Part shown: in pieces, positions 22,906-33,850 of the stretch
Position numbering within the stretch: the first letter of the stretch is position 1
How the letters are laid out: each line of letters begins with the position of its first letter
Source of the DNA: Begonia masoniana
Lineage: Eukaryota > Streptophyta > Magnoliopsida > Cucurbitales > Begoniaceae
NCBI GenBank assembly: GCA_022432975.1
Contig: CM039510.1
Coordinates: 36,338,788-36,402,787, forward strand
Direction of reading: 5' to 3'
DNA: 64,000 bases
Notes under the pieces: generated by a model
Database searches by the model: none
The model's input: the letters and a program-made list of their open reading frames with translations, nothing else
What the model was told of the DNA's origin: nothing
Made by a program: the position numbers and the translations under genes

Positions 22906-23235
22906 ATTATAGAAAAGGTTGGGGTATCTCTCCACTACCTCTGACTCTAGCTCCCACGTAGCTTCTTTGTATGTGTGGTTCCTCTACCACACCAGAACGT
23001 ACGGAGCCTCTCGGCGACGAAAGCGACGGAGCTTACGTCCCAAAATCTCTTCGGGCTGCTCCTCATACGTCGTGTCAACCTGAACTGGCACCTCATCCCA
23101 CGAAACACCATGAGATGAGTCAGGAATATACTTCCTCAGTTGGGATATATGAAAAACATTGTGTATGTGTCCCAACTGAGGAGGCAATTCCAGCCTATAA
23201 GCCATCTCTCCAATCCTCTCAACGATCGGGAATGG
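22906..23235 (-). pseudogene. Element A integrase C-terminus and chromodomain
   Basis: The minus-strand frame has [20 protein letters not shown], then RKYIPD, then a region ending ATWELESEVVERYPNLF. This is the integrase C-terminal GPF/Y-like part followed by the chromodomain that steers chromoviruses to heterochromatin. A stop lies after PYVLVW (TGA at about 22984). The N-terminal side is joined directly to RT (about 23233-23245); RNase H and the catalytic integrase are gone. Confidence 0.8.
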
Positions 23236-23800
23236 TCCAAGAACTTCACCTCAGAAATCCAGAAATCACGTTTGCTGCGCTTGGCATACAACTGGTGCTC
23301 CCTTAATGTTTGCAGGACAATGCGGAGATGCTCACGGTGTTCACGGTGAGTCTTAGAATAGACCTGGATGTCATCAATGAAGACTACCACAAACTGATCC
23401 AAATATGGCCGAAAGATCCGGTTCATGAGATCCATAAACACCGTTGGGGCGTTAGTAAGCCCGAACGGTAGAACCAAAAATTCAAAATGCTCATATCTGG
23501 TCCGGAAAGCAGTCTTAGGTATATCCTCCTCGCGATTCTTCACCTGATGATACCTTGTCCTCAAGTCAATCTTTGAGAAATACTGCGAACCACCCAGCTG
23601 ATCAAAGAGGTCGTCAATGCATGGTAAAGGGTACTTATTCTTCACAGTGACCCGATTAAGCCTGCGATAGTCAACACACAACCTCAATGATCCATCTGCC
23701 TTCTTTGCAAATAAAACGGGAGAGCCCCAAGGCGACACACTCTCCTGGACGAACCCTTTACTTTGCATATCATCTAACTGCTTACGCAGCTCAACTAACT
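23236..23800 (-). pseudogene. Element A reverse transcriptase, C-terminally deleted
   Basis: The minus-strand frame from 23768 carries gypsy RT blocks in order: [63 protein letters not shown] and the catalytic box [14 protein letters not shown] copies element RNA into cDNA. The catalytic Asp pair is present, but the protein stops being RT after FWISEVKF and fuses out of frame to the integrase C-terminus. A stop upstream separates it from protease. Confidence 0.85.
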
Positions 23801-24154
23801 CGACGAGTGTCGTCCTGTAGGCAGCAATGGAGACTGGAGTAGCTCCTGGAACGAGATCAATACAAAACTCGATCTCTCGGTCTGGAGGTAAACCCGTAGC
23901 TCATCAGGGAAGACGTCAGCGTACTCTCTGACGACTGAAATAACATTATACTCTATTATGGTCTCAAAGTCTAGGTCCATCGACCAAAGTCCTCCATACT
24001 TCTCCAATCTGCTCCAACCTCGCAAACTTACCCGAAACAGGGAGTTAACAACCCCCATACAAGGACCTCTGTGGTAGGTAACAACTCGTCCAAACTTCGA
24101 GGTAACCGTGACCCGCGTCAAGTGGCAATCAACTATTACATGATATTTCATCAG

Positions 24155-24853
24155 TCAATCACATCTCAAAATGACGTCAAACTGCCTCATAGGCAAAACG
24201 ATAAGATCAGCTGAAAACTTGTAGTCGTCGATCACCACACAAACTGATCTGCAGATATATGCAACTCCACTCCTGTCGCCCAGCTGAGTATTCAAAAGAA
24301 AGGGGTTTCCATCTCCTCGATGGTCAAACCCAACACCCCAGCAACTCAGCAGAAATAAATGAATGCGACACCCCAGTATCAAACAACACCCGAGCAAAAG
24401 TATGAAAATAAGAATCGTACCATAAATAACTGCCGGCTGATCAGGCACAGGAAAGTACTCGGCCCGGTCTACTACATATGACTGACCAGCAACTCCCTTA
24501 CCCTTCTGATCGCGACCACGGCCGCTAGCTCTGGAAGTAGATCTATGAAATCCACCTATTCTCTGCTGCTGAACAGGAGGGGAACCACTAGCAAAGAGCT
24601 ACCCAATCGGTCGGTAAGGAGTATAAAAAACGGGCCTATCCTCAGCTCGGCGCTGAGGAGTCTGAAACTGAGCCTGTTGAAAAGAGGTTCGGGTCTGTCT
24701 CCGATGCTGGCCCGGAGGGGAGAATGACTCAGTAGCCGAGGGGATATGGAAGGAGTGTCGTCGCGGCTGCTCCTGAGGCTGCTGCTGTAACGGGTAGTGT
24801 CTCCAGAAATGACCCGGCTGGCCACAGGTATGATAAGTGTAGGGGAAATATCT
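24155..24853 (-). pseudogene. Element A protease and zinc-knuckle region
   Basis: The minus-strand frame at 24448-24155 begins with PDQPAVIYGTI and ends QFDVILRCD. These are the flanks of gypsy aspartic protease (compare the ILGMDW-type end in element E), but the DSG active site is not readable in this frame, so it is frameshifted. A knuckle-like CGQPGHFWRHYP near 24825-24800 has lost the usual Cys residues at both ends. The segment stops at the TSD of the solo LTR (24854). Confidence 0.65.
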
Positions 24854-24858
24854 ATTGC

Positions 24859-27409
24859 TGTAACGTCCCTCATACTATTCCTAATTTCCTTGTACGAAAT
24901 TTTTCTTTTTCCTTTATACTTAATGTTTAAGTGGAAAACAAATTAATAAAGCGTTTAAAACAATTCTTCTTTCTTTTATCACCTAAATATAACTTCAACA
25001 TCTTACACCCTAACGCCCTTCTTTACCATTTCATAATACAAATTTTGCCTACATAACAAACATACTTTTCACAATACAATTCAACGTATAACCGCCCTAT
25101 ACTCTCACTCGAAACGACTCGAGACATAATTAAATAAAACACGTTTTCACGAAAACAAACTGCGTGGTTCCGTCTGAAAGTTTAACATATCCTCCTGTTT
25201 TAAAATCACAAAACAGTTCCAAAACGTTTAAAGCATTAATATATAACCTATCAACTATCCAGAGCCAAGCATCGTAAAATGTTCTATACAACTATCTAAC
25301 TAATTACAAATCCTCCTGTTTTTAAATCAAACTAAAGACTATAAAAATCAATTTCTAAAACATTTCAAAACATCAATATATAAACCTATCCAGATCCAAA
25401 CCACCTAAAATGTATCTAGCTATACAATAAATCTGTCTAACCCACCATTAACCCAAAACGTCCTGATACCTCTCAAAACACGTACATATTTCCCCACGGG
25501 TCAGGCCAAGCATCGACTGCGCAACACACTCCCCTGGGCATTCTCCGTCAACTGCATCATTCCTTGGGAGGAGGGATCTCGTCCTCACCTGTCTCCTCGT
25601 AGTCACCTACACCATACAACAACTATGAGCTAAAGGCTCAGCAAGACTCGTAAATGTAAATGCATGCTGTGCGTATGAGTTTCAGAAATCATTTTTTTTT
25701 GGGCGATGTGGTATTGTGCCCGACCCCTTTTGGCCTACACAATAGATTAATAGCTCCCTTTCGGGCCACATCATGATGTGGTATTGTGCCCGACCCCTTT
25801 TGGCCTACACAATAGATCAATAGCCCCCTTTCAGGCCACATCTCTTTACATGAAAACATAGTGCATTTCGATTTGGGCGATGTGGTACTGTGCCCGACCC
25901 CTTTTGGCCTACACAATAGATCAATAGCCCCCTTTTGGGCCACATCACGATGTGGTATTGTGCCCAACCCCTTTTGGCCTACACAATAGATCAATAGCCC
26001 CCTTTCAGGCCACATCTCTTTACATGTTAACATAGTGCGGAAATTCATTTTCTATGCATAATTTGAAACCGTGATGCATGAGCAATTCATATTATAGATA
26101 AACAACCACATGTGTACCATCAAGATGATAAACAATAACAACATATGTACCTTCAAGACGATAAATCATAACTTATTAAAGCAGCCTATCCTAACTACCC
26201 AACCAAAGCATTTAAACAAAACATTACCAAAATTCCTCGAGACGACATTGACGTACGGTGTAGGCCAATCGGCCAGAGAAGATCACGAGAACTTACCTGT
26301 CGTTCGTAGCTTGTTGGTTTTGGCACATCACTGTCACAAATGGCTCGACCTATGTCAAACATTCAAGCTTCATTAAAATCAAGCCTACTTTACCAATTAC
26401 TCTCAAATTACTATTTCTAGTCTAATCCAATTAAAACCTAACTAAACGGGCCACTAATTCGGGTTCGGTAAAAACCGACTCAAAACTTTCAAACGTGCAT
26501 AACTTTTGCGTCGGTTATCGGAATCGAACGATTCCAGCGGCCACGTACTCCTCTAATAACCTATTTTAACCTGTCAAAAGGAATTTCAAAACAAATGACC
26601 GTAGCTAGGTCAAATATTGAAAAACCCGATTCTGCCCTTAATCGAAAAATTCCCCTTTTTCGATTTTTCACCAAATTCCACTCATTTCCTACTCAATCGA
26701 CCACATATACCCTCAATTAGAATAATCTAATCAAAAATCGAAGCTACACTCACCAAAACCGAAATGCCCTAAATCGGCTTCACTGATTTTCACCCAAATT
26801 GGGCATTCCATGGCCAAGCAACAATAGCCGGCCCAAGGGTTGGCAAACCCACGGCGGAAGCAGCCCATTTCGGCCGGTGATCGGAGCTTAATCGAGCTCG
26901 CCACCCACGGCCTCAAAACGAACCGAAAAGAGGAGAAAGCCGAGCTTACCGGTCGGGTTGCGCGCGGAGACAGGCCGGACCTTGCTCGTCGCCGTCGTCT
27001 GGCCGGTGAGCGTCGGAAATCACCGGCGGTGGTCGTCGATCGCCGCTCGTGTCGCGCGCCTCTCCTCCCCTGCCTTCGGTGTTCGCGAGCAACAGAATGG
27101 CTAAGCCATTCTGTTGTTTATTTTTATGTTATTATTATTATTTTTAATAATAATAATAATAACAATAATAATACTATATCAATAATCCTATTAACACATT
27201 AATATACCGTTTTGCCCTTCCGTAAATTCCGTTAAATCTCGTTCTTAATTATAACCCTCGGCTTCATTCACTGAAAATACCCGAATCTAAATTAATTAAC
27301 CAATTAGGTTAACCAAACTTATTCACTTTTCTTTTAAATTACTTAAAACAATTATTTATCACACAATTACCTATCATTTTATTTTCTCTTAAAAATCCCG
27401 GGTGTTACA
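24859..27409. mobile_element. Solo LTR (2,551 bp) in element A gag
   Basis: TGTAACGTCCC at 24859 to GGGTGTTACA at 27409, with a perfect ATTGC TSD (24854-24858 and 27410-27414). There is no coding interior. The half from about 26380 on is related to both LTRs of the 6242-9048 element, so it represents a more normal LTR of that family. An imperfect ATT/AAT microsatellite lies at about 27126-27172. Confidence 0.9.
25700..26025. repeat. Four-copy tandem repeat, arranged as two pairs
   Basis: Units of about 75 bp with GATGTGGTA(T/C)TGTGCCC, CCTTTTGGCCTACACAATAG and GGGCCACATC. Each pair is followed by TCTTTACATG(A/T)(A/T)AACATAGTGC, giving a higher-order repeat of about 180 bp. Each unit begins GATGTGG and ends CCACATC, an inverted repeat that could fold. 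Confidence 0.9.
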
Positions 27410-27414
27410 ATTGC

Positions 27415-28226
27415 TCCCTGATGATTCCCTACTAGATCCAGAGGAGCGACTCGCACCGAAACCCTGATCAGACACCTGTCGATGGCCCTTCCTGGTTATC
27501 TTTCCCCCTGAAGACCGGCTACCTGACCCACGCTGAGGAGGGCTATCACCTGATGAGCACAGTCTCTCTATCCTCAAGGTGGCCTCGTACGCCCTGAGCA
27601 AGCTATCATACTAGTTCACTGCCACAATTTTCTTTATGCCAAATTTTAAGCCCTGAAGAAACTTGAAGGCCTGGGCCTCTACACCAGCTCCACCGGAATA
27701 GGGCAACAAATGGACAAAACGATTATAATAATCTGTCACCGTCATGGACCCCTGAACCAGCTCGAAGTATGCTCTGGTCATAGCACTCCTGTACTCTCTG
27801 CTACTGAACTGGTCCCTGAACATAGAAGTAAACTCAACCCACCCCATGGCCTCAGCATCATACTGCCTGCGGAGGGAAGTCCACCAAAACCTAGCTTGCC
27901 TCCCTAAGAAAATGAGCAGCTATCGAGACTCTGGACTCAACCGAGGTCTGGAGAGTCTCAAAGTTGAGCTCCATGACCTCAAGCCAGTTCTCCGCTTCTG
28001 CCATGTCAGTACCTCCTACAAAGGTTGGAGGGTTGAGCTGGCTAAAATCTCAAAAATGTATCCCACAGGAGGTAGTCGAAGTAGGGGTCGGATCAAGGGT
28101 GGCGACTGGAGCAGGGGGTGGAGCCTAGGCACCACTAACCAGGTTCCGCAAAGCCTCCAGTAGAGAGGAAATGGTGCTAGGATCTTGATCAGAACTTCGA
28201 GGAACTCTCCTCTTGCGTGGCATCAT
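27415..28226 (-). pseudogene. Element A gag, N-terminal part
   Basis: An ATG at 28226 (minus) begins MMPRKRRVP, followed by a TAG within about 35 codons and a TGA soon after. The frame at 27847-27611 has FRDQFSSREYRSAM, MTVTDYYNRFVHLLPYSG and FLQGLKFGIK, the conserved retrotransposon gag domain of Tekay-like elements. The next part, 27601-27415, is Ser/Arg/Gly-rich as expected ahead of the knuckle. Several stops and shifts are present, and the solo LTR splits it from the zinc-knuckle region. Confidence 0.8.
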
Positions 28227-28351
28227 GACAATTCTGAAAACATGAGATTGTATTACATTAGCATTTCTCGTTTATCATTCATCCTTCGTATTTTACTTAC
28301 TGCTCATACTAGCTCTCAATCATTTGTCACTAAGAGGTCATTGAACCTTGC

Positions 28352-28363
28352 GCTCTGATACCA
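28352..28363 (-). other. Primer binding site of element A
   Basis: GCTCTGATACCA on the plus strand is TGGTATCAGAGC on the minus strand, complementary to initiator Met-tRNA. It lies 9 bases from the LTR at 28373 and confirms the minus orientation. Confidence 0.9.
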
Positions 28364-28372
28364 ACAAATTTC

Positions 28373-29372
28373 TGTCACAACCCAAGGGAGGGCCTAATAG
28401 AAACGCCAGGTTAAACGATCAACCTCAGAGAGATCCACCGTCTAACCTAAGGCTAAAAATGAAAGTTTTAACTCAAATCCAGGACCTCCTCGAAGTAACA
28501 AATATGAGAGTACGAACAATAATAGAAATACAAAGTAAACGAATTTAAATTTATTTACATGCCAAAGTACTGTACAATCTCGGATAGGTTCTTACATAAG
28601 AGTACTAAGTAGACGGAACACAAAGATGCGACCCAAGGAAAATCCGACTCAGATCAAGTTCACTTCTTACCCTTCTTTCCTTTACCTGAAAAGAATAAAA
28701 AAAAAAAATCGTTGGGTGAGTGACAAACTCAAAAAGAGATGGTACACATACCACTATCAAAACATGCATACCAGTTTTAGTATTATTAGTTATCTTCTCA
28801 TTTCCCATTTAGAACGATTGATGGTGCTAACGACGACCAGACACTGGCCAGATAAGCTAATAGGACTAGCCTAGCTCAGAGTCCCTCTCGCCGTCCGTGG
28901 GGCGCACCACACATTCCACCTATTAGCAGGGGGTGTACCCTTCACCTATTAGTAGGGGGTGTACCCTTCACCTATTAGTAGGGGGTGAACCATTTACTTC
29001 ACCTATTAGCAGGGGGTGAACCCTTCACTTCACCTATTAGCAGGGGGTGAACCCTTCACCTATTAGCAGGGGGTGTACCCTTCACCTATTAGCAGGGAGT
29101 GAACCCTTCACCTATTAGCTGGGGGTGATCCCTTCACCTATTGGCAGGGGGTGAGCCTTTTCACCTATTGGCAGGGTGTGAACCCTTCACCTATTAGCAG
29201 AGAGTGTACCCTTTACTTCACCTTATTAGCAGGGGGTGTACCCTTCACCTATTAGCAGATGTGAACCCTTCACCTATTCGCAGGGGGTGAACCCTTCACT
29301 TATTCGCAGGGGGTGAACCCTTCACCTATTAGCAGTGAGTGTACCCTTCACTTCACCTATTAGCAGGGAGGA
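28373..29372 (-). mobile_element. Element A 5' LTR, truncated
   Basis: Starts TGTCACAACCC like the left LTR and matches it through the tandem array. After the last unit (about 29366) the sequence departs from the left LTR, and about 1.5 kb of LTR, including its outer end, is missing. No right TSD can therefore be found. Confidence 0.85.
28915..29366. repeat. Tandem array in element A 5' LTR
   Basis: About 15 units of the same CACCTATTAGCAGGGGGTG repeat as at 20457-21280, more diverged near its right end. The copy number differs between the two LTRs, which is expected from slippage after insertion. Confidence 0.9.
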
Positions 29373-29663
29373 GCCATAATATGGTGGGTCTTATATCCTA
29401 TTAATAACAGTATTTGATCCCTAATAATTTCACTATGAGAGATTCGAATCTTGTATCTCCCCCTGTGAGGGTCAGAACCCTCCACCGGTCTGCATCATCA
29501 GCTACTATTGTTTACACATATAATTTGCCCATTACATAAATGTCAACGCCTCTATTGCCAATGATTTAAACTGAGTATTTTGGATTCATTTATGAGTTAG
29601 TCTTTCTTATTGGATAACAAATAAAATAATTTAGGGTAAATTTATTCAAATAAAATAATGTAT
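29373..29663. other. Unassigned spacer
   Basis: No reading frame or element end is recognised. A GAGATTCGAATC block near 29438 resembles a Pol III B box but has no matching A box that I can see. Confidence 0.4.
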
Positions 29664-30654
29664 GGTAAATTTCAAATTTACTCTCAAAGTATTGGTCGAG
29701 GGTAAAGCTAATCTTGAAGAACATGGGGCATTTTGGAAGAACTAGCCCCCATTTTATCGTCCAGTGCTTTGAAGCACTGGACCCCTCTGCACCAAGGGGC
29801 ATTTCTAGGAGAATGGGGCCCCGTGCCATGTTGATCGCACCCATTCTTCCATACTCAATCGTTCAAGTATGAGTTCTTTGATTGTTTATTCTAAGAATTT
29901 AAGGTTGTTACGACCTAGATTTGTTGTGATGCTCATTAAATCTTTCAATCTTTTTATTATCTGCTAAACAATGCCAATTGAGAGATTCTATGATAAGTTA
30001 TCATATCTATACTTTGTAATACCTTGTTATTAATTGTACTATTTTTTCTCCATAGATACTAAATACATTGTCATTTAATGTACTATGATCTATTCCATTC
30101 AATCTAATTACAACTAGAGTTTCTCTTTTTTGATTCTTTTACTTGTCTACACCATACGCGAAGAATGCAAATAAGAAACCTTTTATGAACAAGAATTGTG
30201 TGTATATGCTATTGTAATTTTCTGTTTTGATTTCGAATAAAAAAGCAAACACTTTAGTGATTCGAAGCACTAGACGGGAGAATAGGGCCCCGTTCTCCTA
30301 GAACGACCCCCCGATCTAGATGAGTCTAGTGCTTCGAAGCACTAGACAGAAGAACGAGGCCCCATTCTCCTAGAACGTCCCCCAGGTCCAAAGGAGTCCA
30401 GTGCTCGAAGCACTAGAGAGGAGAACGGGGTCCCATTCTTCTAGAACGGCCCCCCGATCCAGAGGGATCCAGGCAGAACAGGACCACGTTCTCTGGTGCC
30501 TCAAAGATCGGCCCCCCATTCTTCGAGATTGGGAGGTCGACAAGGGTGAATTTATTAAATTTTGCATACTTCGAGGGTGATTTTGTTAATAAACAAAAAT
30601 TTTAAGGTCTCTTTTACCCTGGACCATCTTTTAAGGATAAATTTGAATTTTACC
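29664..30654. mobile_element. Small element with about 48-bp inverted ends
   Basis: Left end GGTAAATTTCAAATTTACTC (29664) and right end, on the other strand from 30654, GGTAAAATTCAAATTTATCC continue as imperfect inverted repeats for about 48 bases up to a shared AGGGTAAA. Inside are repeated blocks built around GCTTCGAAGCACTAGAC, each followed by AGAACG(A/G)(G/C)(G/C)CCC. There is no transposase. Long inverted ends suggest a Mutator-type or MITE-like element, but no TSD is seen. Related sequence lies inverted at 32434-33850. Confidence 0.55.
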
Positions 30655-30846
30655 TAATAATTTATGAAAACATAATGGATTTGGGAAATTAAATAAGTTC
30701 AACAGTTGATTTTCCAGAGTGCTGGGAAAAGAACTATTTTGAGAAGACTTTTTTTTCTAAATATTTACTTTCTAGTTTAAATATCAAAATAGGATAATTT
30801 CAAAAAATACCTTAAATTTTTAATTTTGTTAATTAACACTCAAGAG

Positions 30847-31855
30847 TAGGGGTGATCGTGGTCCAGGTCGGTCCGGTTTTTGGAGAGACTAAGACCGGAT
30901 CACTACAATTAGATTTGCAAATTTTTGCATCAATAAGTCTAAAAAATTTTCCAGGACCGGACCAAATTTCTGGTCTCGGTTCTTGTCCTTCCGGTTTTTT
31001 TTTTCTCATTTATAATACTTGGTTGCAAATCACAAGAAACATGCTGCCCAAACAGAAGAAAAAAATACATAGCTAAAACGTAATTTATACAACCTAATTA
31101 CGAAATCTAGGTTTTTTGGGGTTACAGGGGATGATTTATTGTTTTTTTTCTCAATTCCATCTCTACTACAAAAACAGACGTGAGAGTTTCTTCTCATCCA
31201 GCTCCTCATGAATGAACGCAAAACTTCGTAAATCAGGATACTGGTAATAAATTAGGGGGCATGAGCAAAAAATGTTTCTTCTAAGCAGAAAACATTCTGT
31301 ATTTCGAAACACAAATGTCGAGGAATGGCTAAAATATCTAAGAACGAGAAAAGTAAAAATTACTCCAATTTTTTACAGTCAAAATCAGATATAACTTCTC
31401 CATAACAAAAAGACCCAAAGTGAAAAGAAAAAAAAGAAGAAGAAGAAGAAAGAACAAACCTTCAACAGTAGAGTGAGGATCAAAAACTTAAAGAGGCAGA
31501 ATCGAAACCACAAATCCAGAGGCAGTAATCGAAGCGAAATAAAAAAGTTAGGGCTGGAGACGGCGAGAAAGAGAGACTGGAGACGGCGAGGGCGAGACCT
31601 ACGAGACGACGACTACGAGGGCGAGAGTCGAGAGATCAGAGAATAGAACATAACTTAGGGCTATTAATTACTGCCTGGTCTGGTTCGGTTTTACTAGTAC
31701 TGTGCCATTAAAATCAAAAACCGAACCAAGAATTTCGATTCTGTGAAAAACATAATCGAATTGTGTTTTTTTCTTTCTCAAAACCGACCAGAATTAGACA
31801 AAATGTGTCAATTCTGGTTCAATTCTCGGTTCTAGTTGGTTATTGATCACCCCTA
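30847..31855. mobile_element. Non-autonomous hAT element with 8-bp TSD
   Basis: TAGGGGTGATC at 30847 is exactly inverted at 31845-31855, and the element is flanked by a perfect 8-bp duplication CTCAAGAG (30839-30846 and 31856-31863). TAGGG ends with 8-bp TSDs define the hAT superfamily. The 1,009-bp interior has no transposase frame; it has GGTCCGG/CCGGACC and GACGGCGAG repeats. It would move only with hAT transposase supplied elsewhere. Confidence 0.9.
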
Positions 31856-31948
31856 CTCAAGAGTAGGCATTAGGAACTGACTTCCGTTACTAATTCCTTT
31901 AAATCTCTCTTCCTTTCTCTCTCCTCTATCTCCATTAAAGCCATCACA

Positions 31949-32433
31949 GTGTCTTCTAAAGCACCACCAGGTGGAGACTCATCCCCTCACCTTTTCCTCT
32001 ATCTTCGATCTCATCCTCTCTCCTCTACCACCACATTTTCTCTTTTTCCAGCCACCTCCTCCAACCCCTCCAGACCTCTCCTACCGTCTCCTTCGATCAG
32101 CTCCAACACCACCTCTCCACCCAAAACTTTTGGTAAGCCTATGAGGAGACTCGTCGGCTCCTCATTCCTCGCGGGGGAAGCCGCGCAGAAGGGAGGCTAC
32201 ATTTACTTCTCTGAGGTCTAGTTTATCTCAAAATTTGACCTCAAAGCCATTGATGAGCTCTTGAAGGAACACACCGGTGGAAATTTTTAAAACAGTTCGC
32301 ATAAAAAGACTTTTGAGAAAGAAAACAAAGATTTCACCAGATTTTTCACAAAGGTCGTATGGATGAAGAAACTAGATACTAAGATTGAGCAGTACAATTA
32401 CAGATCGTTCACCACTGAATTCATCTGGGAGCT
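31949..32433 (+). pseudogene. Unrecognised gene-like fragment
   Basis: After a CT-rich leader (about 31900-31935), ATG 31949 opens 90 codons. They are Ser/Pro/Thr-rich at first, like an organelle transit peptide, then read GSSFLAGEAAQKGGYIYFSE before a TAG at 32219. The frame remains protein-like after the stop, with FDLKAIDELLKEHTGGNF, then a TAA, then FTKVVWMKKLDTKIEQYNY, up to the repeat that starts near 32434. It could be a decayed host gene exon or a fragment carried by the adjacent repeat family. I do not recognise the family. Confidence 0.4.
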
Positions 32434-33850
32434 GAATAATGAGCAAGAACTGTGAGTACATGCTACTGGAATTTTCTGTTTTGATTTTGAATAAAAATAG
32501 CAAACACTTGTCACTGATTCGAAGCATTGAACAGGACAAATATCTTCAACGGCAAATGGATAATCAGTGACAAGTGTTTGCTATTTTTATTTAAAATCAA
32601 AACAGAAAATTCCAGTAGCATGTACTCACAGTTCTTGCTCATAAAAAATTTCTTATTTGCATTCTTCGGGTATGGTGCAGGAAATTGGTAAAATAATAAA
32701 AAAAAGAGGATCTCTTGATGTAATTACATTGAATGGAACACAAGAAGCCCCTGATTGACATTGTTTAGCACAAAACAAAAAGATTAAATGCAATCGATTC
32801 GATAAATATTACCACAAATCAAGGCTGTAACAACCCTGAATTCCAAGAATAAACAATCAAAGAACTCATATATGATCAATTAAGAATCGAAGAATGAGGG
32901 TCGATCTACGTGGCACCGGAGAACTGAGCTCTGTTCTCCCAAAACGGGGTCCTGTTCTCCCTGGACCCCTCTGAACCGGGAGGCCGTTCTGGGAGAACGA
33001 GGCTTCGAAGCACTAGACCTCTCTGGACCAGGGGGTCGTTATCGGAGAACGAGGCGAGGCTTCGAAGCACTAGACCTCTCTGGACCAGGGGGTCGTTATC
33101 GGAGAACGAGGCCCTGTTCTCTTATCCAGGCTTCGAAGCACTGGACGCCTCTGGATCAGGGGGTCCATTCTAGAAGAACGGAGTCCCGTTCTCTCGTTCA
33201 ATGCTTCAAATCAGTGACAAGTGTTTGCTATTTTTATTTAAAATTAAAACAGAAAATTACAGTAGTATATACGCACAGTTCTTGCTCATAAAAGGTTTCT
33301 TATTTGCATTCTTTGGGTATGGCGTAGGAAATTGATAAAATAATAAAAAGATAGGAGCTCTTGTTGTAATTAGATTGAATGGAATAGAACATGGTACATT
33401 AAATGACAATATATTTAGTATCTATGGAGAAGAATATTGTATAATTAATAACAAGGTTTTGCAAGGTACAAACATAATAACTTATCATAGAAGCTCCCGA
33501 TTGGCATTGTTTAGCATAAAATAAAAAGATTAAATGCAACCGATTGTATGAAAATCACAACAAATCTAGGTTGTAACAACCTCGAATCCCAAAAATAAAC
33601 AATCAAAGAACTCATATGTGAACAATTGAGTGTCGAAGAAAGGGGTCGATCTACGTGGCACGAAGAACTGGTCCCCGTTCTCTCGGAACGACCCCCCAAT
33701 CTAGAGAGGTCTAGGGAGAACGGGCCCGTTATCTCAGAACGACCTCCCAATCTAGAGAGGTCCAGGGAGAACAGTGCCTCGTCTAAGAAATTGTTATAAG
33801 GTTTGTTTTACCCTCAATTCATACTTTGAAGGTAATTTTGAATTTTACCC
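32434..33850. repeat. Inverted and tandem copies of the GCTTCGAAGC family
   Basis: 32449-32520 and 32562-32640 are inverted copies around a short spacer. 32562-32950 and 33205-33650 are related to 29860-30250 in the opposite orientation. A block with GGCTTCGAAGCACTAGACC is tandemly doubled at 33001 and 33059 (58-bp period). The right end near 33800-33845, GGTAATTTTGAATTTTACCC on the plus strand, matches the inverted end of the element at 29664-30654, so at least part of this is a second, rearranged copy. Confidence 0.6.

Larger units (their letters stand above)
4799..29372 (-). mobile_element. Gypsy element A (chromodomain, Tekay/Del-like), heavily nested
   Basis: This is a minus-strand LTR retrotransposon. 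The left (3') LTR starts TGTCACAACCC at 4799 and ends TTTTACA at 22854, interrupted by element B. The interior is 22855-28372 and the right (5') LTR starts at 28373 with the same TGTCACAACCC. PPT, chromodomain, RT, protease, zinc knuckle, gag and primer site lie in the expected minus-strand order. Without B the left LTR is about 2.94 kb; the right LTR is cut after about 1.0 kb at 29372. RNase H and integrase are deleted and a solo LTR sits in gag, so it cannot move on its own. Confidence 0.85.

Noticed and set aside
28626..28874. 82-codon plus frame after element A's primer site
   Set aside because: LTR sequence; the other LTR copy has changes that alter the frame.
32449..32640. Splice-donor-like GTGAGTA after the gene-like fragment
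   Set aside because: The same sequence occurs in other copies of the repeat family, so it belongs to the repeat and not to an exon-intron border.
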